From positions 746,501 through 810,500 of the forward strand of contig NZ_JAQOMR010000001.1 in the NCBI RefSeq assembly GCF_028401385.1: DNA of 64,000 nucleotides, read 5' to 3'. Each line of letters starts with the position of its first letter. Position 1 is the stretch's first letter. The stretch is from Marinicella algicola (GTDB lineage: Bacteria; Pseudomonadota; Gammaproteobacteria; Xanthomonadales; Marinicellaceae). Positions 51,790 through 62,693 of this stretch are shown here, piece by piece. Below the pieces are notes generated by a model, which ran no database searches, was not told the origin of the DNA, and saw only the letters and a list, made by a program, of their open reading frames with translations. The translations under genes and the position numbers were made by a program.

Positions 51790-53165
51790 ATGTCTGTCAC
51801 AATGCCTCCTGCGCATGCAGCCGGTCATTCGTGGTTGTCCCATTTCAGGGAAACCTTCGCTCTCGGAATTCCTCTCATCGGTGCGCAGCTCGCCCAGCAG
51901 GGCATCAATGCCACCGATATTTTCATTCTTGGACAATTGAGCGCGCTGGATCTCGCGGCTGCTGTCCTTGCAACCCAATATTACTTTACGATCTTCATCT
52001 TCGGCATGGGGCTCGCCATTGCGGTGATGCCCATGGTCGCGCAGGCCTATGGCCGCGGCGATGAGGTCGCCGTGCGCCGCTCCATGCGCATGGGCATGTG
52101 GGCTTCGATCATTTACAGCGTCTTGTCTCTGCCGTTGTTCTTCTGGGCCGAACCGATCCTTCTGGCGCTCGGTCAGGACCCGGATGTGGCGGCCAGGGCG
52201 GCGCAGTATCTTTTGTCGTCGGCTTCGCGCTGTTCCCGGCGCTGCTGTTCCAGGTCCTGCGTTCGCTGGTGAGCGCAACGGCGCGCGCGCGGGTGGTTCT
52301 GTGGGTTTCGGTTCTGACGCTGGTCGTCAATGCCTTGGTTGCGTACGGTCTGGTGCTCGGCGGCTTCGGGATGCCGCAAATCGGCATTCGCGGCGCGGCG
52401 ATCGCGACCTTTGTCGGTCAGGCATTTGGCTTCCTGTATCTGGTCGCCTATATCGGCCGCGACGCGATGCTTGCCCGTTATGCGCTTTTCGTCCGCTTCT
52501 GGAAGCCAGACTGGCAGGCGCTGAGAGAGGTGGTCCTGCTTGGCCTGCCGATCGGGATCTCCGTTCTGGCGGAAGTATCGATGTTCACCGTTTCGTCGGT
52601 GCTGATGGGCCAGTTCGGCACTGTGCCGCTGGCCGCCCATGGCATTGCCATCCAGCTGTCCTCGATCACCTTCATGGTGCCGCTGGGCTTGTCCCAGGCG
52701 GCCACGGTGCGCGTCGGCGTGTTCCAAGGTGCGGATGACCGGGCCAATGTGACGCGGGCCTCCGCAACGGTCATGGTGGTGGCGATCGGTTTTGCCGTTG
52801 CAAGTGGTCTGGCCTTTGCGTTCGCGCCGCGGGCGCTGTCAGCGCTCTTCATCGATGTCAGCCTGCCGGAAGCGGCAGCCGTGATCGCCTATGCCGCGCC
52901 TTTGATCGTCATCGCGGCGCTGTTCCAGCTGCTCGATACGGCACAGGTGATCATGAACGGGTTTCTGCGCGGTCTGAAGGATACCCGTATCCCCATGGTG
53001 CTGGTGCTGATTGCCTACTGGATCATCGGCCTGCCGCTCGCCTGGCTGCTGGCGTTTCCTTTCGGTCTTGGCGGCATCGGCATCTGGATCGGCTTTCTCT
53101 GCGGCCTCGGTGCTGCGGCCGTGATGCTCAGCATACGCTACTGGCGCCTGCTGCAACGCGCATAA
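51790..53165 (+). CDS. MATE-family efflux transporter
   Basis: A multidrug and toxin extrusion protein of about 458 residues with 12 helices. The N-terminal half has GIPLIGAQLAQQGINATDIFILGQLS and GLAIAVMPMVAQAYGRGDE; the second half has LGLPIGISVLAEVSMFTVSSVLMGQFG and PLGLSQAATVRVG. It is of NorM type and uses Na+ or H+. A break at the T-run 52209-52213 (one T missing) restores YLFVVGFALFPALLFQVLR. ATG 51790 begins MSVTMPPAHAAGH. The upstream GST gene ends about 170 bases before, with no clear operon. Confidence 0.88.
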
Positions 53166-53265
53166 AGTCGACAAGGCTGCGCGTTTCGTCTTTCGTTTTG
53201 GCCGGAACAGGCGGATACTGACGGGACCGGCGCAGTGCCGGGCCTGTCACCTCGGGGAGGGAAAC

Positions 53266-53934
53266 ATGCGTAACGACATCATATTCGGGGCGATTCTGCC
53301 CTGGTTGACCTATCTTCTGGCCAAGCACTTCGACTATTCGACAGTCCACGCGCTTGCGCTGGGCTCGATCTTCCCGATCGCGGTGATTGTTGTGGCCTAT
53401 GTCCGCAGCAACCGGCTTGCGGCGATTGGCGTCATTACGCTTGCCGCAACCGTGGCTTCGCTGGTGGGCAGCCTCTATTTCGATAGTCCCTATCTGGCGC
53501 TGTTGAAGAACTCGCTGATCACCGGCTTTATCGGACTGGTCTTTGCCGGGTCGCTTTTGATGCCGCGCCCGCTGGTCTTCCACTTTGCCACCGAAGGTGA
53601 TCCAGAGGAGCGTAAGCGCCTGAAACGGCTCTACGCAGCCTCGCCGGATTATCGCGCGCTGATGCGCTTCATGACGCTTGCCTGGGCGGTGGTGCTGATC
53701 GGCGAAGCCTGTGTCCGGGCGCTGATCATTCCGCTGATGCCGGTTAGCGTTTTTCTGGTTGTTTCGGAAGTGATGTGGATCGGCGTCTTTGCTCTGATGA
53801 TGGCTTGGAGCTGGCGCTATGGCGGGCGAAAAGGCACGGCGATTGCCAACGCTGAAGCCGCGCGCGAACAGCACTCCTTTTCACGCCATCCACGCAAAAA
53901 GGGCCGCGACAGGCGACCCCTTGAGACCTTTTGA
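53266..53934 (+). CDS. VC0807-like integral membrane protein
   Basis: An intact 222-residue membrane protein with five to six helices. The N-terminal [21 protein letters not shown], the loop [19 protein letters not shown] stretch and [27 protein letters not shown] match the VC0807-like family, whose function is unknown. A basic C-terminal tail (RKKGRDRRP) lies in the cytoplasm. The start has a good ribosome site (GGGAGGG). The 3' end overlaps the carA terminator on the opposite strand. Confidence 0.7.
   Translation: MRNDIIFGAILPWLTYLLAKHFDYSTVHALALGSIFPIAVIVVAYVRSNRLAAIGVITLAATVASLVGSLYFDSPYLALLKNSLITGFIGLVFAGSLLMPRPLVFHFATEGDPEERKRLKRLYAASPDYRALMRFMTLAWAVVLIGEACVRALIIPLMPVSVFLVVSEVMWIGVFALMMAWSWRYGGRKGTAIANAEAAREQHSFSRHPRKKGRDRRPLETF
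53896..53919 (-). terminator. Rho-independent terminator of carA
   Basis: On the minus strand a 7-bp stem GGGTCGC/GCGGCCC (53919-53913 with 53907-53901, one G-T pair) with a five-base loop is followed by TTTTT (53900-53896). It lies 29 bases after the carA stop and inside the final codons of the opposite-strand membrane-protein gene, where it is read as the basic tail. Confidence 0.6.
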
Positions 53935-53947
53935 AAGGCCTTTGCGT

Positions 53948-55153
53948 TCAGGCGCGCTCCTCCAGAAGCGCTTCCCCTTGTTCTCGCGCAACAGATTGAC
54001 GAAGCGGCGGAACAGGTAGTGGCTGTCCTGCGGACCGGGGAGGCCTCCGGGTGATGCTGAACGGAGAACACCGGCTTGCCGGCAAGTGAGATGCCGCAAT
54101 TTGAGCCGTCGAACAGCGAGACATGGGTTTCGGTGACACCGTCCGGCAGCGACTCGGAATCAACCGCAAAGCCGTGGTTCATCGAAACGATCTCGACCTT
54201 GCCGGTGGTGAAATCCTTGACCGGATGGTTGGCGCCATGGTGGCCCTGATGCATCTTCACGGTCTTGCCGCCCAGTGTCAGCGCCAGTATCTGGTGACCG
54301 AGGCAGATGCCGAAGACCGGCAGGCCACTATCAATCAGCGTGCGAATCACCGGCACGGCATACTCGCCGGTTGCCGCCGGGTCGCCCGGGCCGTTGGACA
54401 GAAACACGCCATCGGGCGACAATGCCAGAATGTCTTCGGCCGATGTCTTTGCCGGGACGACGGTGACCTTGCAGGAGAGCCCGGCGAACAGGCGCAGGAT
54501 ATTGCGCTTCACACCGTAATCGATGCAGACGACGTGGTATTTTGCGTCGGTTTCGCCGAGTGCGCCATAGCCTTCGTCCCAGACCCAGGGGTCTCGTTCC
54601 ATTTGGAAGACTGACCGGAGGTGGCGACGACGGCAAGATCGAGCCCTTCGAGTCCACCCCATGCCTTGGCTTCCGCCTTCAGCGCATCAATGTCGAAATT
54701 GCCGTCGGGGTCGTGGGCGATCACGGCGTTGGGTGCGCCATGCTCGCGGATCCAGGCGGTGAGTGCGCGGGTGTCTATGCCGGAAAGACCGATAATGCCG
54801 CGGGCCTTGAGCCATGCATCGAGATCGCTGGACGAACGGTAGTTCGACGGCTCGGTGATGTCGGCCTTGAAGATCGTGCCGACCGCGCCGCGGCGTGCTG
54901 CTGGCGTCAGGTCTTCGATATCTTCGCTATTGGCGCCGATATTGCCGATATGCGGAAAGGTGAAAGTCACGATCTGTCCGAGATAGGACGGATCGGTGAG
55001 GATTTCCTGATAGCCGGTCAGCGCGGTGTTGAAGCAGACTTCCGCCTGCACATGGCCCGTGGCACCGATACCCTTGCCGAAAATCGTCGTGCCGTCGGCC
55101 AGCACCAGAACGGCCGTCGGCTTTTCCGTAATCCATGCGGAGGAGGTCGTCAT
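53948..55153 (-). CDS. carA: Carbamoyl-phosphate synthase, small (glutaminase) subunit
   Basis: The glutamine amidotransferase subunit of about 402 residues that supplies ammonia to CarB. The N-terminal half has [41 protein letters not shown] and SGIDTRALT. The class-I amidotransferase domain has the nucleophile Cys in [12 protein letters not shown] and the catalytic His/Glu in [19 protein letters not shown]. Three breaks near 54587, 54044 and 53972 each need one extra base; the C-terminus then reads [12 protein letters not shown]. It is divergent from yqeY. Since the gene is needed for growth on minimal medium, these breaks are very probably read errors. Confidence 0.95.
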
Positions 55154-55486
55154 CGTAATCCTTATAATGTTCCTCGACGGCGTCTAGCCGATTGAACAAG
55201 GTCTGCGTTGCGCTATATATATCCCGCACGAACGGGGTTCACTCTTTCGGTCCGGTCTGAACCGGGCGACGGAGAGAAGGGCAGACCTTTTTGATGCGGT
55301 CGCGGGAAAATAGTCAAACGCGGCTTGCGGGTCAATTGCTCTCGGTGCAGACTTGTGGCATCTGGTCAAATTATATGTCGAACCCGTTTTTTAATTTGAT
55401 TGCAGTCCACGATTTCGGTAAACGCCGCCGCCTGTCGACATGTGTCGGCAATGGTTTTGAAAGCTGGCGTTGCCAGGAGTAGGTTC
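55154..55486. promoter_or_regulatory. Divergent promoter region of carA and yqeY
   Basis: A 333-base gap between the two start codons. On the carA side an AT stretch, GATATATATAG at about 55213-55225 on the minus strand, could hold a -10 box, with a small CCCG/CGGG hairpin just upstream. The yqeY start at 55487 has AGGAGTAGG before it. Short open frames here resemble nothing known, and I see no RNA gene. Confidence 0.4.
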
Positions 55487-55938
55487 ATGTTGCGCGATCA
55501 ACTCGCCTTTGCACTCAAAGACAGCTCGAAAGCGGACGATCCCGTCCGCTTTTGTACGCTGCGGCTGGTCCAAGCGGCCATCAAGGACCGCGACCTTGCC
55601 CACCGCGCAAGCGGCAAAGACCCCGTCAGCGACGATGATATCGGCCAGATTCTTCTGAAAATGCTGAAGCAGCGCAAGGAATCCTCCCGTCTCTACGAGG
55701 AGAAGGGACGTCACGATCTGCCGCGCAGGAGCGCGAGGAAATGGCAGTGATCCGCGAATTCCTGCCGGCGCAATTGCCGGAGGCAAAATCCGCGAGGTCT
55801 GCGCTTCCGTCGTTGAGGAAACCGGTGCGCAGGGGCTTCGCGATATGGGCAAGTGCATTGAGACGCTGAAGGATCGCTATTCTGGCCAGATGGACTTCTC
55901 CAAGGCCTCCGGCGTTGTCAAGGAAATGCTGAAATAGC
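55487..55938 (+). CDS. yqeY: GatB/YqeY domain protein
   Basis: A protein of about 150 residues homologous to the C-terminal tail domain of GatB, the glutamyl-tRNA amidotransferase subunit. Features are MLRDQLAFALKDSSKADDPVRFCTLRLVQAAIKDRD and DDIGQILLKMLKQRKESS, with the C-terminal DRYSGQMDFSKASGVVKEML. Two breaks, near 55721 (one G missing, DLAAQEREEMAVIREFLPAQLP) and near 55788 (one A missing, EAKIREVCASVVEETGAQGL). It precedes dnaG by about 130 bases, the same gene order as in rhizobia. The exact function is unknown. Confidence 0.9.
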
Positions 55939-56071
55939 AACCGCGCCCCAAGGCTGTGGATAACTCCGTGGATATGAGGGATAACCCATACCGGCGGAGC
56001 TGGAAGTTTGCGGGACACCGTAAGGTGATTGACCTGCAGGCCGGTCGGTTTCAGGCGAAAACGAGGGCTTT

Positions 56072-58029
56072 ATGCGCTTTCCGTCATCATTTCTGGATGA
56101 AATTCGCGACCGCGTACCGATTTCGGGCGTCATCGGTCAACGGGTGACGTGGGATCGCAAGAAGACCAATGCCGGGCGCGGCGATTTCTGGGCCTGCTGC
56201 CCGTTTCATGGCGAAAAGACCCCGAGCTTTCACTGCGAGGACCGCAAGGGCCGCTATCATTGTTTCGGCTGCGGGGTTTCCGGCGATCATTTCCGGTTTC
56301 TGACCGACCTTGACGGCATGAGTTTTCCCGAGGCAGTGCAACGGATTGCCGACATGGCCGGCGTACCGATGCCGGCGATCGATCCGCAGGCTGAAAAGCG
56401 CGAGGAGAAGCGTCGCACCCTGATTGACGTGATGGAACTGGCGGCCGGCTTCTTTCGGGACCGGTTGCAGGCCAGCGAAGGCGCAAAGGCCAGGGCCTAT
56501 TTGCGCGAAAGAGGCCTTTCCGCCCGCACCATAGACACCTTCCAGCTTGGCTATGCGCCGGAAAGTCGCAATGCGCTGAAAGAATTTCTGGCCTCCAAGG
56601 GTGTTGAAAAACACGAGATCGAGGCCTGTGGCCTGGTCGTTCACGGTCCCGAAATCGCTGTCTCCTATGATCGCTTCCGCGACCGGATCATGTTTCCGAT
56701 CCTGTCATCGCGCGAAAAGGTGATCGCTTTCGGGGTCGCGCCATGCGCCCGGACGCGCTGGCGAAATATCTGAATTCCAACGAGACCGAGCTGTTCCACA
56801 AGGGCAATGTGCTGTTCAATTTCGCCCGTGCCCGCCGGGCGCTTTCCGGCGCAGATGGCGCGGGCACGGTGATTGCCGTTGAAGGCTATATGGATGTCAT
56901 AGCGCTACATCAGGCTGGCGTTGAAAACGCGGTGGCGCCGCTGGGCACTGCGATGACCGAAAACCAGCTTCAGCTTCTCTGGCGCATGACCAGCGAGCCG
57001 GTGCTCTGCTTTGACGGCGACGGCGCGGGGCAGCGTGCTGCCGAAAGAGCGGCGGGTGTGGCCTTGCCGCTGCTGAAGCCGGGCCATTCACTGAAGTTTG
57101 CCTATATGCCGGAGGGCAAGGATCCCGATGACCTCGTGCGCGATGGCGGGCGTCAGGCCTTTGACCAGATCCTGCGTCAGGCAAGACCGCTTGCCGATAC
57201 GGTATTCGAGCGCGAGGCGGGCAGCGAAGAGAGCACAACGCCCGAACGAAGGGCGGCCATCGAGGCCAGGATCAATCAGCTGGTGCAAACCATCGGCGAT
57301 GAGAATGTGCGTCGCCACTACCAGCAGGATTTCCGCAATCGCCTGTATCAGCACTTTCGCGGGGGCAGCCCCGGGGAGGGCGGAATTTCACCCCAAAAAG
57401 GGTCAGGGCAAGGGCTACGGTGCGCCGCAGGCCGGCGGCTTTTCGGCCTCCGAGCGCCTCTCGCGTTCGCCGCTTGCTAGCTTCCGTCCGGCAGGCGCCT
57501 CGCTGTCATTTCGTGAGTGTCAGCTTGTCTTTTTCTTCTGACCCATCCTGAACTGGCACGTGAAGATTTCGACAGCATCGCCACGCTTTCGTTTGATTCT
57601 GTCCGAAATGCGGGCGTTCTGGCCGGTTTTTCTTGCCGAGGCATCGCGGCCTGACGCCGGACGGGAGCGGCTTCGGCAAAAGCTTGATGATGCCGGGTTC
57701 GCGCCACTGATCAAGCAGTTGCAGGGGCATGTCAGCCGCAATGTCAGCTGGATTGCCGGTCCTGACACCGCCCTTGAGGATGTGCGGGAGATGTTTCATC
57801 AGGCGCTTTCCTGCATAACCGGGCCCGCTCGCTTGCCCGTCAGAAGGGCGAAATTGAGCGCGAGATCGGTGAGGCGACGGAAGCGGGTAATCTGGCGCTG
57901 CTTGATGAACTGATGCCCGCGCTTGTTTCTGTCCAGAACGAAATTAGCCGGATCGACAATCAGGAAGCGGAAATCGAGGGTTTCGGGCTGATGTCAGGGC
58001 GCGGCGGGCGCTCCGGCGCCTCGAGCTAG
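56072..58029 (+). CDS. dnaG: DNA primase
   Basis: An essential primase of about 655 residues that makes RNA primers at the replication fork. The N-terminal zinc-binding domain has CPFHGEKTPSFHC and YHCFGCGVSGD. The catalytic Toprim core has VEGYMDVIALHQAG and FDGDGAGQRAAERA; RFRDRIMFPI is also typical. The C-terminal helicase-interacting part is recognisable as LTHPELAREDFDSIATLSF and ARSLARQKGEIEREIGEA. At least five breaks occur near 56730, 57372, 57535, 57592 and 57813, the highest density in the window; the pieces are co-linear with known primases. rpoD follows, as usual in rhizobia. Confidence 0.95.
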
Positions 58030-58454
58030 CGATCAGCGTCCAGCAGAGCGTGCTGGTTTCGGAATGATATAGGTGACCGGTACTTGTATTTCTTTGAGTT
58101 CGTTCTAAATGTAGTCTCGCGGACCGTCAGGAAGGCTGCATCGGTTCGGACATCTACTGAAGCGTCGCGCGGGTGGCTTTTAAGGCGCATTTGCGATATG
58201 AAATCGCGCGATACCCTATTTGGCGCTTGACGGATGGCGAAAATCTGGGAATCACCAGTTTGAATGGCACAACGCAGCGAAATTTCATGATCTGGACAGT
58301 GTTCACCCGGGGTGACTGGCTCCGCGGCGGTGAATTCTGTCCTCTTCATGGTTAAAATTTTGAGGCCGGCTGGAATGACCCCTAAAGGGTCTTTAATCAT
58401 TTGCCGGTATTGCCGCTGTGGAATTACGGCAGAAGCGTCAAGGAAACAAAATCT
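58030..58454. promoter_or_regulatory. rpoD leader region with a small hairpin
   Basis: A 425-base gap between dnaG and rpoD. A possible -35 box TTGACG occurs near 58228, without a clear -10 at the right distance. A perfect 5-bp hairpin GACCC/GGGTC (58377-58381 with 58387-58391) followed by CTTTAAT lies 64 bases before the rpoD start and could be a weak terminator for dnaG or an rpoD leader structure. I see no gene in it. Confidence 0.35.
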
Positions 58455-60509
58455 ATGGCAACAAAAGTCAAGGAAAACGAAGAAGCCGAAACCGAACGCG
58501 AAGGCGGAACCGACGGCCCTCTTCTGGACCTTTCCGATGATGCCGTCAAGAAGATGATCAAGGCCGCCAAGAAGCGCGGCTTTGTGACCATGGACGAGCT
58601 GAATTCCGTTCTGCCTTCCTCCGAAGTGACCTCCGAACAAATCGAGGACACGATGGCAATGCTGTCCGATATGGGCATCAATGTTATCGAGGACGAGGAA
58701 GAAGCCGAAAGCGATAGCGGTAGCGGTAGCGGTAGCAATTCCGACGACGACAGCAATTCCGAAAGCGACAGCACGGAAGTGGCGACGTCGACCGGCACGG
58801 CTGTTGCGGCGACCAAGAAGAAAGAACCGACCGACCGGACCGACGATCCGGTGCGCATGTATCTGCGTGAAATGGGTTCGGTCGAGCTTCTGTCGCGTGA
58901 GGGTGAGATCGCAATCGCCAAGCGGATCGAGTCCGGCCGCGAGACCATGATCGCCGGTCTGTGTGAAAGCCCACTGACCTTCCAGGCGCTGATCATCTGG
59001 CGTGACGAGCTGAATGAAGGCACCACGCTTTTGCGTGAGATCATCGATTTGGAGACCACCTATTCCGGTCCCGAGGCCAAGGCTGCGCCTCAGTTCCAGA
59101 GCCCGGAAAAGATCGAGGCCGACCGCAAGAAGGCCGAGGAAAAGGAGAACGCCCGCAAGAAACGTTCGGACGATGTGACCGATGTTGGCGGCGAGGGTGT
59201 TCAATCGGACGAAGAGGACGAGGAAGACGACGAATCCAACCTGTCGCTGGCCGCCATGGAAGCGAGCTGCGCCCGCAGGTGATGGAGACGCTCGACCTGA
59301 TCGCCGAGACCTATGTGAAGCTCAGAAAGCTGCAGGACCAGCAGGTGGAAGCCCGTCTGGCCGCCACTGGAACGCTGACCAATGCCCAGGAGCGCCGCTA
59401 CAAGGAATTGAAGGAAGGTCTGATCGGGGCAGTCAAGTCGCTGTCGCTCAACCAGAACCGTATCGACCTGCTTGTCGAACAGCTTTATGACATCAACAAG
59501 CGTCTCGTCGAGAATGAAGGCAAGTTGTTGCGCAAGGCGACCCATCGCGGCGTCTCGCGGGATGAATTCCTGCAGCATTATCATGGCGCCGAGCTTGATC
59601 CCAACTGGATGAAGTCGATCGGCAATCTGTCCGGCAAGGGCTGGAAGGATTTCGCCAGCCAGGACGGTGCCGATATCAAGGTGCTGCGCAGCGAGATCCA
59701 GAGCCTTGCGACCGAAACCGGCATCTCGATTGCCGAATTCCGTCGCATCGTCCACATGGTCAAGAAGGGCGAGCGCGAAGCCCGGATCGCCAAGAAGGAA
59801 ATGGTCGAGGCCAATCTGCGTCTGGTGATTTCGATTGCCAAGAAATACACCAATCGCGGTCTGCAGTTCCTCGACCTTATTCAGGAAGGCAATATCGGCC
59901 TGATGAAGGCGGTCGACAAGTTTGAATACCGCCGCGGCTACAAGTTCTCGACCTATGCGACATGGTGGATCCGGCAGGCGATCACGCGTTCGATCGCCGA
60001 CCAAGCCCGTACCATCCGTATTCCGGTGCACATGATCGAGACGATCAACAAGATCGTCCGGACATCGCGCCAGATGCTGCATGAGATCGGCCGCGAACCG
60101 ACGCCGGAGGAGCTTTCAGAAAAGCTTTCCATGCCGCTCGAGAAGGTGCGTAAAGTGCTGAAGATTGCCAAGGAGCCGATCTCGCTCGAAACCCCTGTGG
60201 GCGACGAGGAAGATCTCGCATCTCGGCGACTTCATCGAGGACAAGAACGCACTTCTGCCGATCGATGCCGCCATTCAGGCGAACCTGCGCGAGACCACGA
60301 CCCGTGTTCTGGCCTCGCTCACCCCGCGTGAAGAACGTGTTCTGCGCATGCGCTTCGGCATCGGCATGAACACCGACCACACGTTGGAAGAAGTCGGCCA
60401 GCAGTTCTCGGTCACCCGCGAACGTATCCGCCAGATCGAAGCCAAGGCGCTTCGCAAGCTGAAGCATCCGAGCCGCTCACGGAAGCTCAGAAGCTTCCTG
60501 GATAGCTGA
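58455..60509 (+). CDS. rpoD: RNA polymerase primary sigma factor (sigma-70, RpoD)
   Basis: The housekeeping sigma factor of about 684 residues. Region 1.1 is near the start ([22 protein letters not shown]); a Ser/Gly/Asp-rich stretch at about residues 82-105 is low complexity. Region 1.2 is [22 protein letters not shown]. Region 2 has [20 protein letters not shown] and [16 protein letters not shown]. Region 4 has [23 protein letters not shown]. Breaks lie near 59265 (one G missing, [16 protein letters not shown]) and near 60218 (surplus C; restores [15 protein letters not shown]). ATG 58455 follows AAGGAA. A perfect terminator follows the stop. Confidence 0.97.
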
Positions 60510-60534
60510 TTAGCCAAGAAAATGCGAAATCTAG

Positions 60535-60561
60535 AAAACCCGGTCGCAAGGCCGGGTTTTT
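60535..60561 (+). terminator. Rho-independent terminator of rpoD
   Basis: AAAACCCGG (60535-60543) pairs with CCGGGTTTT (60552-60560) over an eight-base loop and is followed by T, giving a 9-bp stem with a built-in T-run. It lies 26 bases after the rpoD stop. The A-rich left arm means it could also act for transcripts from the right. Confidence 0.9.
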
Positions 60562-60780
60562 GTGCCGTTGCGGGCAGAAATGAAACAGTTCCGCTTCGAA
60601 GCCTGGCGACAAAAGCAAAGCTCGAAAATCACCTTGCTTCGACGCTGCAGCAGCTGGTGTTTGCCACGCCTTGCAAAAACACTAAAGCCCAGGCGCCACG
60701 CAAGAAGCGCCAGGGCGCGCTCGGGAAAGGCTGACGGTGAGGAACCATCAGCCGTGCTTCCGGCGAAAAGCTCCGGAGAA

Positions 60781-60996
60781 CTATTCCGTGATCTGAAGGT
60801 TGACCGCTTTCGGCCCCTTGCCACGCCGGTCGGGCTCGGTGTCAAAGCTGACTTTCTGGTTTTCCGCCAGCTCGGTCAGGCCGGAGGCCTGCACGGCGGA
60901 GATGTGGACAAAAATGTCCGCGCTGCCATTGTCCGGCTTGATAAAGCCGTAACCCTTATCTGTATTGAAAAATTTAACGGTGCCAGTTTCGGCCAT
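60781..60996 (-). CDS. Cold-shock-domain protein
   Basis: An intact 71-residue CspA-type RNA-binding protein. RNP1 is KGYGFIKPD and RNP2 is DIFVHISAV; the start MAETGTVKFFNTDKGYGFI is typical of alphaproteobacterial Csp proteins. It binds single-stranded nucleic acid and aids translation or growth under cold or stress. Downstream, on the minus strand, inverted repeats TCCGG/CCGGA (about 60775-60757) and GGCTGA/TCAGCC (60727-60753) may form its terminator. The upstream region is long and without other genes, as common for csp leaders. Confidence 0.93.
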   Translation of the reverse strand: MAETGTVKFFNTDKGYGFIKPDNGSADIFVHISAVQASGLTELAENQKVSFDTEPDRRGKGPKAVNLQITE

Positions 60997-61575
60997 ACTT
61001 CAAGGTCCTTTTCTTACCGCCCCGCTTGCACAAAATGGGCGGATATTCCGATGCTCGTTTGCCCTTATGGACAGCGCAGGCGTTTCTCGAATTTTTAAGG
61101 AAAGGAACCTTTTTACCGCAGTCTTCGGATGGCCTGGACACGTTTACAGGCCAAATCCTTCAAGGACCGCCCGGAAAGTTAGCGTTTCCGGCGCGCATGA
61201 GATTATATGGTCTTCCCGTGCTCGCAAAATGCCCGAACAATGGCAGGATGCTGCGTTTACACAGTTTTGGCAAGCGAAACTTTGAAGAACGGTGGTGCGT
61301 CGGTTCGATAGGCGACCATATCCTGTATTTGTCGGCACTTGTCATCCAGAAGACAAGAACAGCGCAGAGGGATATACTGCTCTCACTTGCAGCCGTTGCT
61401 GGCGGGCGCGTTCGCTGCGTCGTGCCGACGCAGGTTTGAGGCATCTGTGATGGCTATCGGCCCTAGCTTTTTGTCTTGAAGCTGGTGTAGGAGCATGGAT
61501 ACCGATGAAGCCTCGTTCAAAGAGTGCACGCCGGTGGTGCGCAATTGCCATGTCTGAACATTCCGGGAGATGCCG
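60997..61575. other. Long gap upstream of the cold-shock gene; one possible 20-residue reading frame
   Basis: About 580 bases without a recognised family. On the minus strand it would hold the csp promoter and leader. Several open frames of 60-140 codons cross it but none shows domain-like composition. A tiny frame, ATG 61495 to TGA 61557 (20 codons), has GTAGGAGC before its start and two cysteines in its tail; it ends just before the DUF1176 gene and could be a leader peptide or chance. Confidence 0.35.
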
Positions 61576-62683
61576 ATGCGTCGACACATGTCAATTCCGA
61601 TGGCCGCGTCAGCCATGCTTGCGCTCGGCCTGTCCTGTTCTGCCGCCGGTGCTTTCGAATACCGTCAGATCGACGGTTGGGCCGTCAGTTGCAACAATGC
61701 CTATGTCTGCACAATCTCGCTCAATCCGCCTGCCGGAGAGGGCCAGAGCACGGAACTGGCCGCTATTCAGTGGCACCGGGATGCAGCGCCATCGGCCCCG
61801 CTGACGCTCAGCCTGCCCTATCCTCCCGGCTTTTATCAGCAGGGTGATTCCAAAGGCGTGTTTCAGATTGGTGTCGATGGTAGCCCGGTTTTTCGGTACC
61901 GGTGAGCGATCTCTCGAAGGATGACGCGGTTGGCACCTTTGGCGTCAACGCCCCCGGTGCGCTGAATTCATTGTTCGAAAAATGGTGGTGGGGACGTCGG
62001 CAAGCGTCAGCTATTCAGGCGGGCTCGGTAAGTTTTCCGCGACGATAAGTATGGCCGGACTGTTGGAAGGTGCCCGTTTCGTGGATGACTTGCAGGGGCG
62101 TGCAGGACGGGTCGATGCGCTGGTCGAAGCTGGCGATGCGCCCGCGCCGGAGCGCGTCAATGTCTGGTCGATCGAGCGCTATGATCAGCTTCCACCGTCT
62201 ATATTGCGGAATCTGGGTGATACGGAAAGCGGTTGCTACACCGACGAAACCCATCTCGATCAGGCCGATGCCTTCGGTTTTGATGCCGGTTCGAGCACCA
62301 TTATCCTGCTCCCGTGTGGCCCTGCCGGGGCCTATAATCAGCCTTATCAGCTTTATGTCGGAAAGGAACAGGCGTTCCACCGCGCGGCGTTTCCCAATGT
62401 CAGTGAGGCGGGGATCACCGTTCTGGATACGGTTTACAATGTGAATTTCGACCTCAGAAACAGAAAGCTGTCCTCGGTCTATCTGGGGCGCGGGCTTGGC
62501 GACTGCGGTCTCGCGCATTACTGGAGCCTCGACGAGAATGCTTCCGGGAATCCGCTGGTTCTGACCCATGAACGTTCCAAGAGCGCCTGCGACGGCAATG
62601 ATGTCGGCGCACACAACTGGCCCGTCACCTGGAAGTCTGCGGTTGGCCGGTTTGCCGAAGCCGGCGCGCTACAGACTAAATAA
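61576..62683 (+). CDS. DUF1176-family secreted protein
   Basis: A protein of about 369 residues with a Sec signal peptide (AASAMLALGLSCSAAGA then FEYRQ). The N-terminal WAVSCNNAYVCTISL and the C-terminal SGCYTDETHLDQADAFGFDAGSSTIILLPCGPAGAYNQPYQLYV and FNPR-like YLGRGLGDCGLAHYWSLDE fit DUF1176, a family of periplasmic proteins of unknown role with paired cysteines. Breaks near 61888 (one T missing, PVFSVPVSDLSKDDA) and 61978 (one A missing, LFEKMVVGTSASVS). ATG 61576 is preferred over 61570 because of spacing to GGGAG. Confidence 0.78.
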
Positions 62684-62693
62684 GCGTCCGGCT

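Noticed and set aside
56072..60509. dnaG and rpoD as true pseudogenes or cases of programmed frameshifting
   Set aside because: Both genes are essential and normally single copy. The breaks occur at varied runs without slippery heptamers plus downstream stimulators, and similar breaks occur in most genes of the window.
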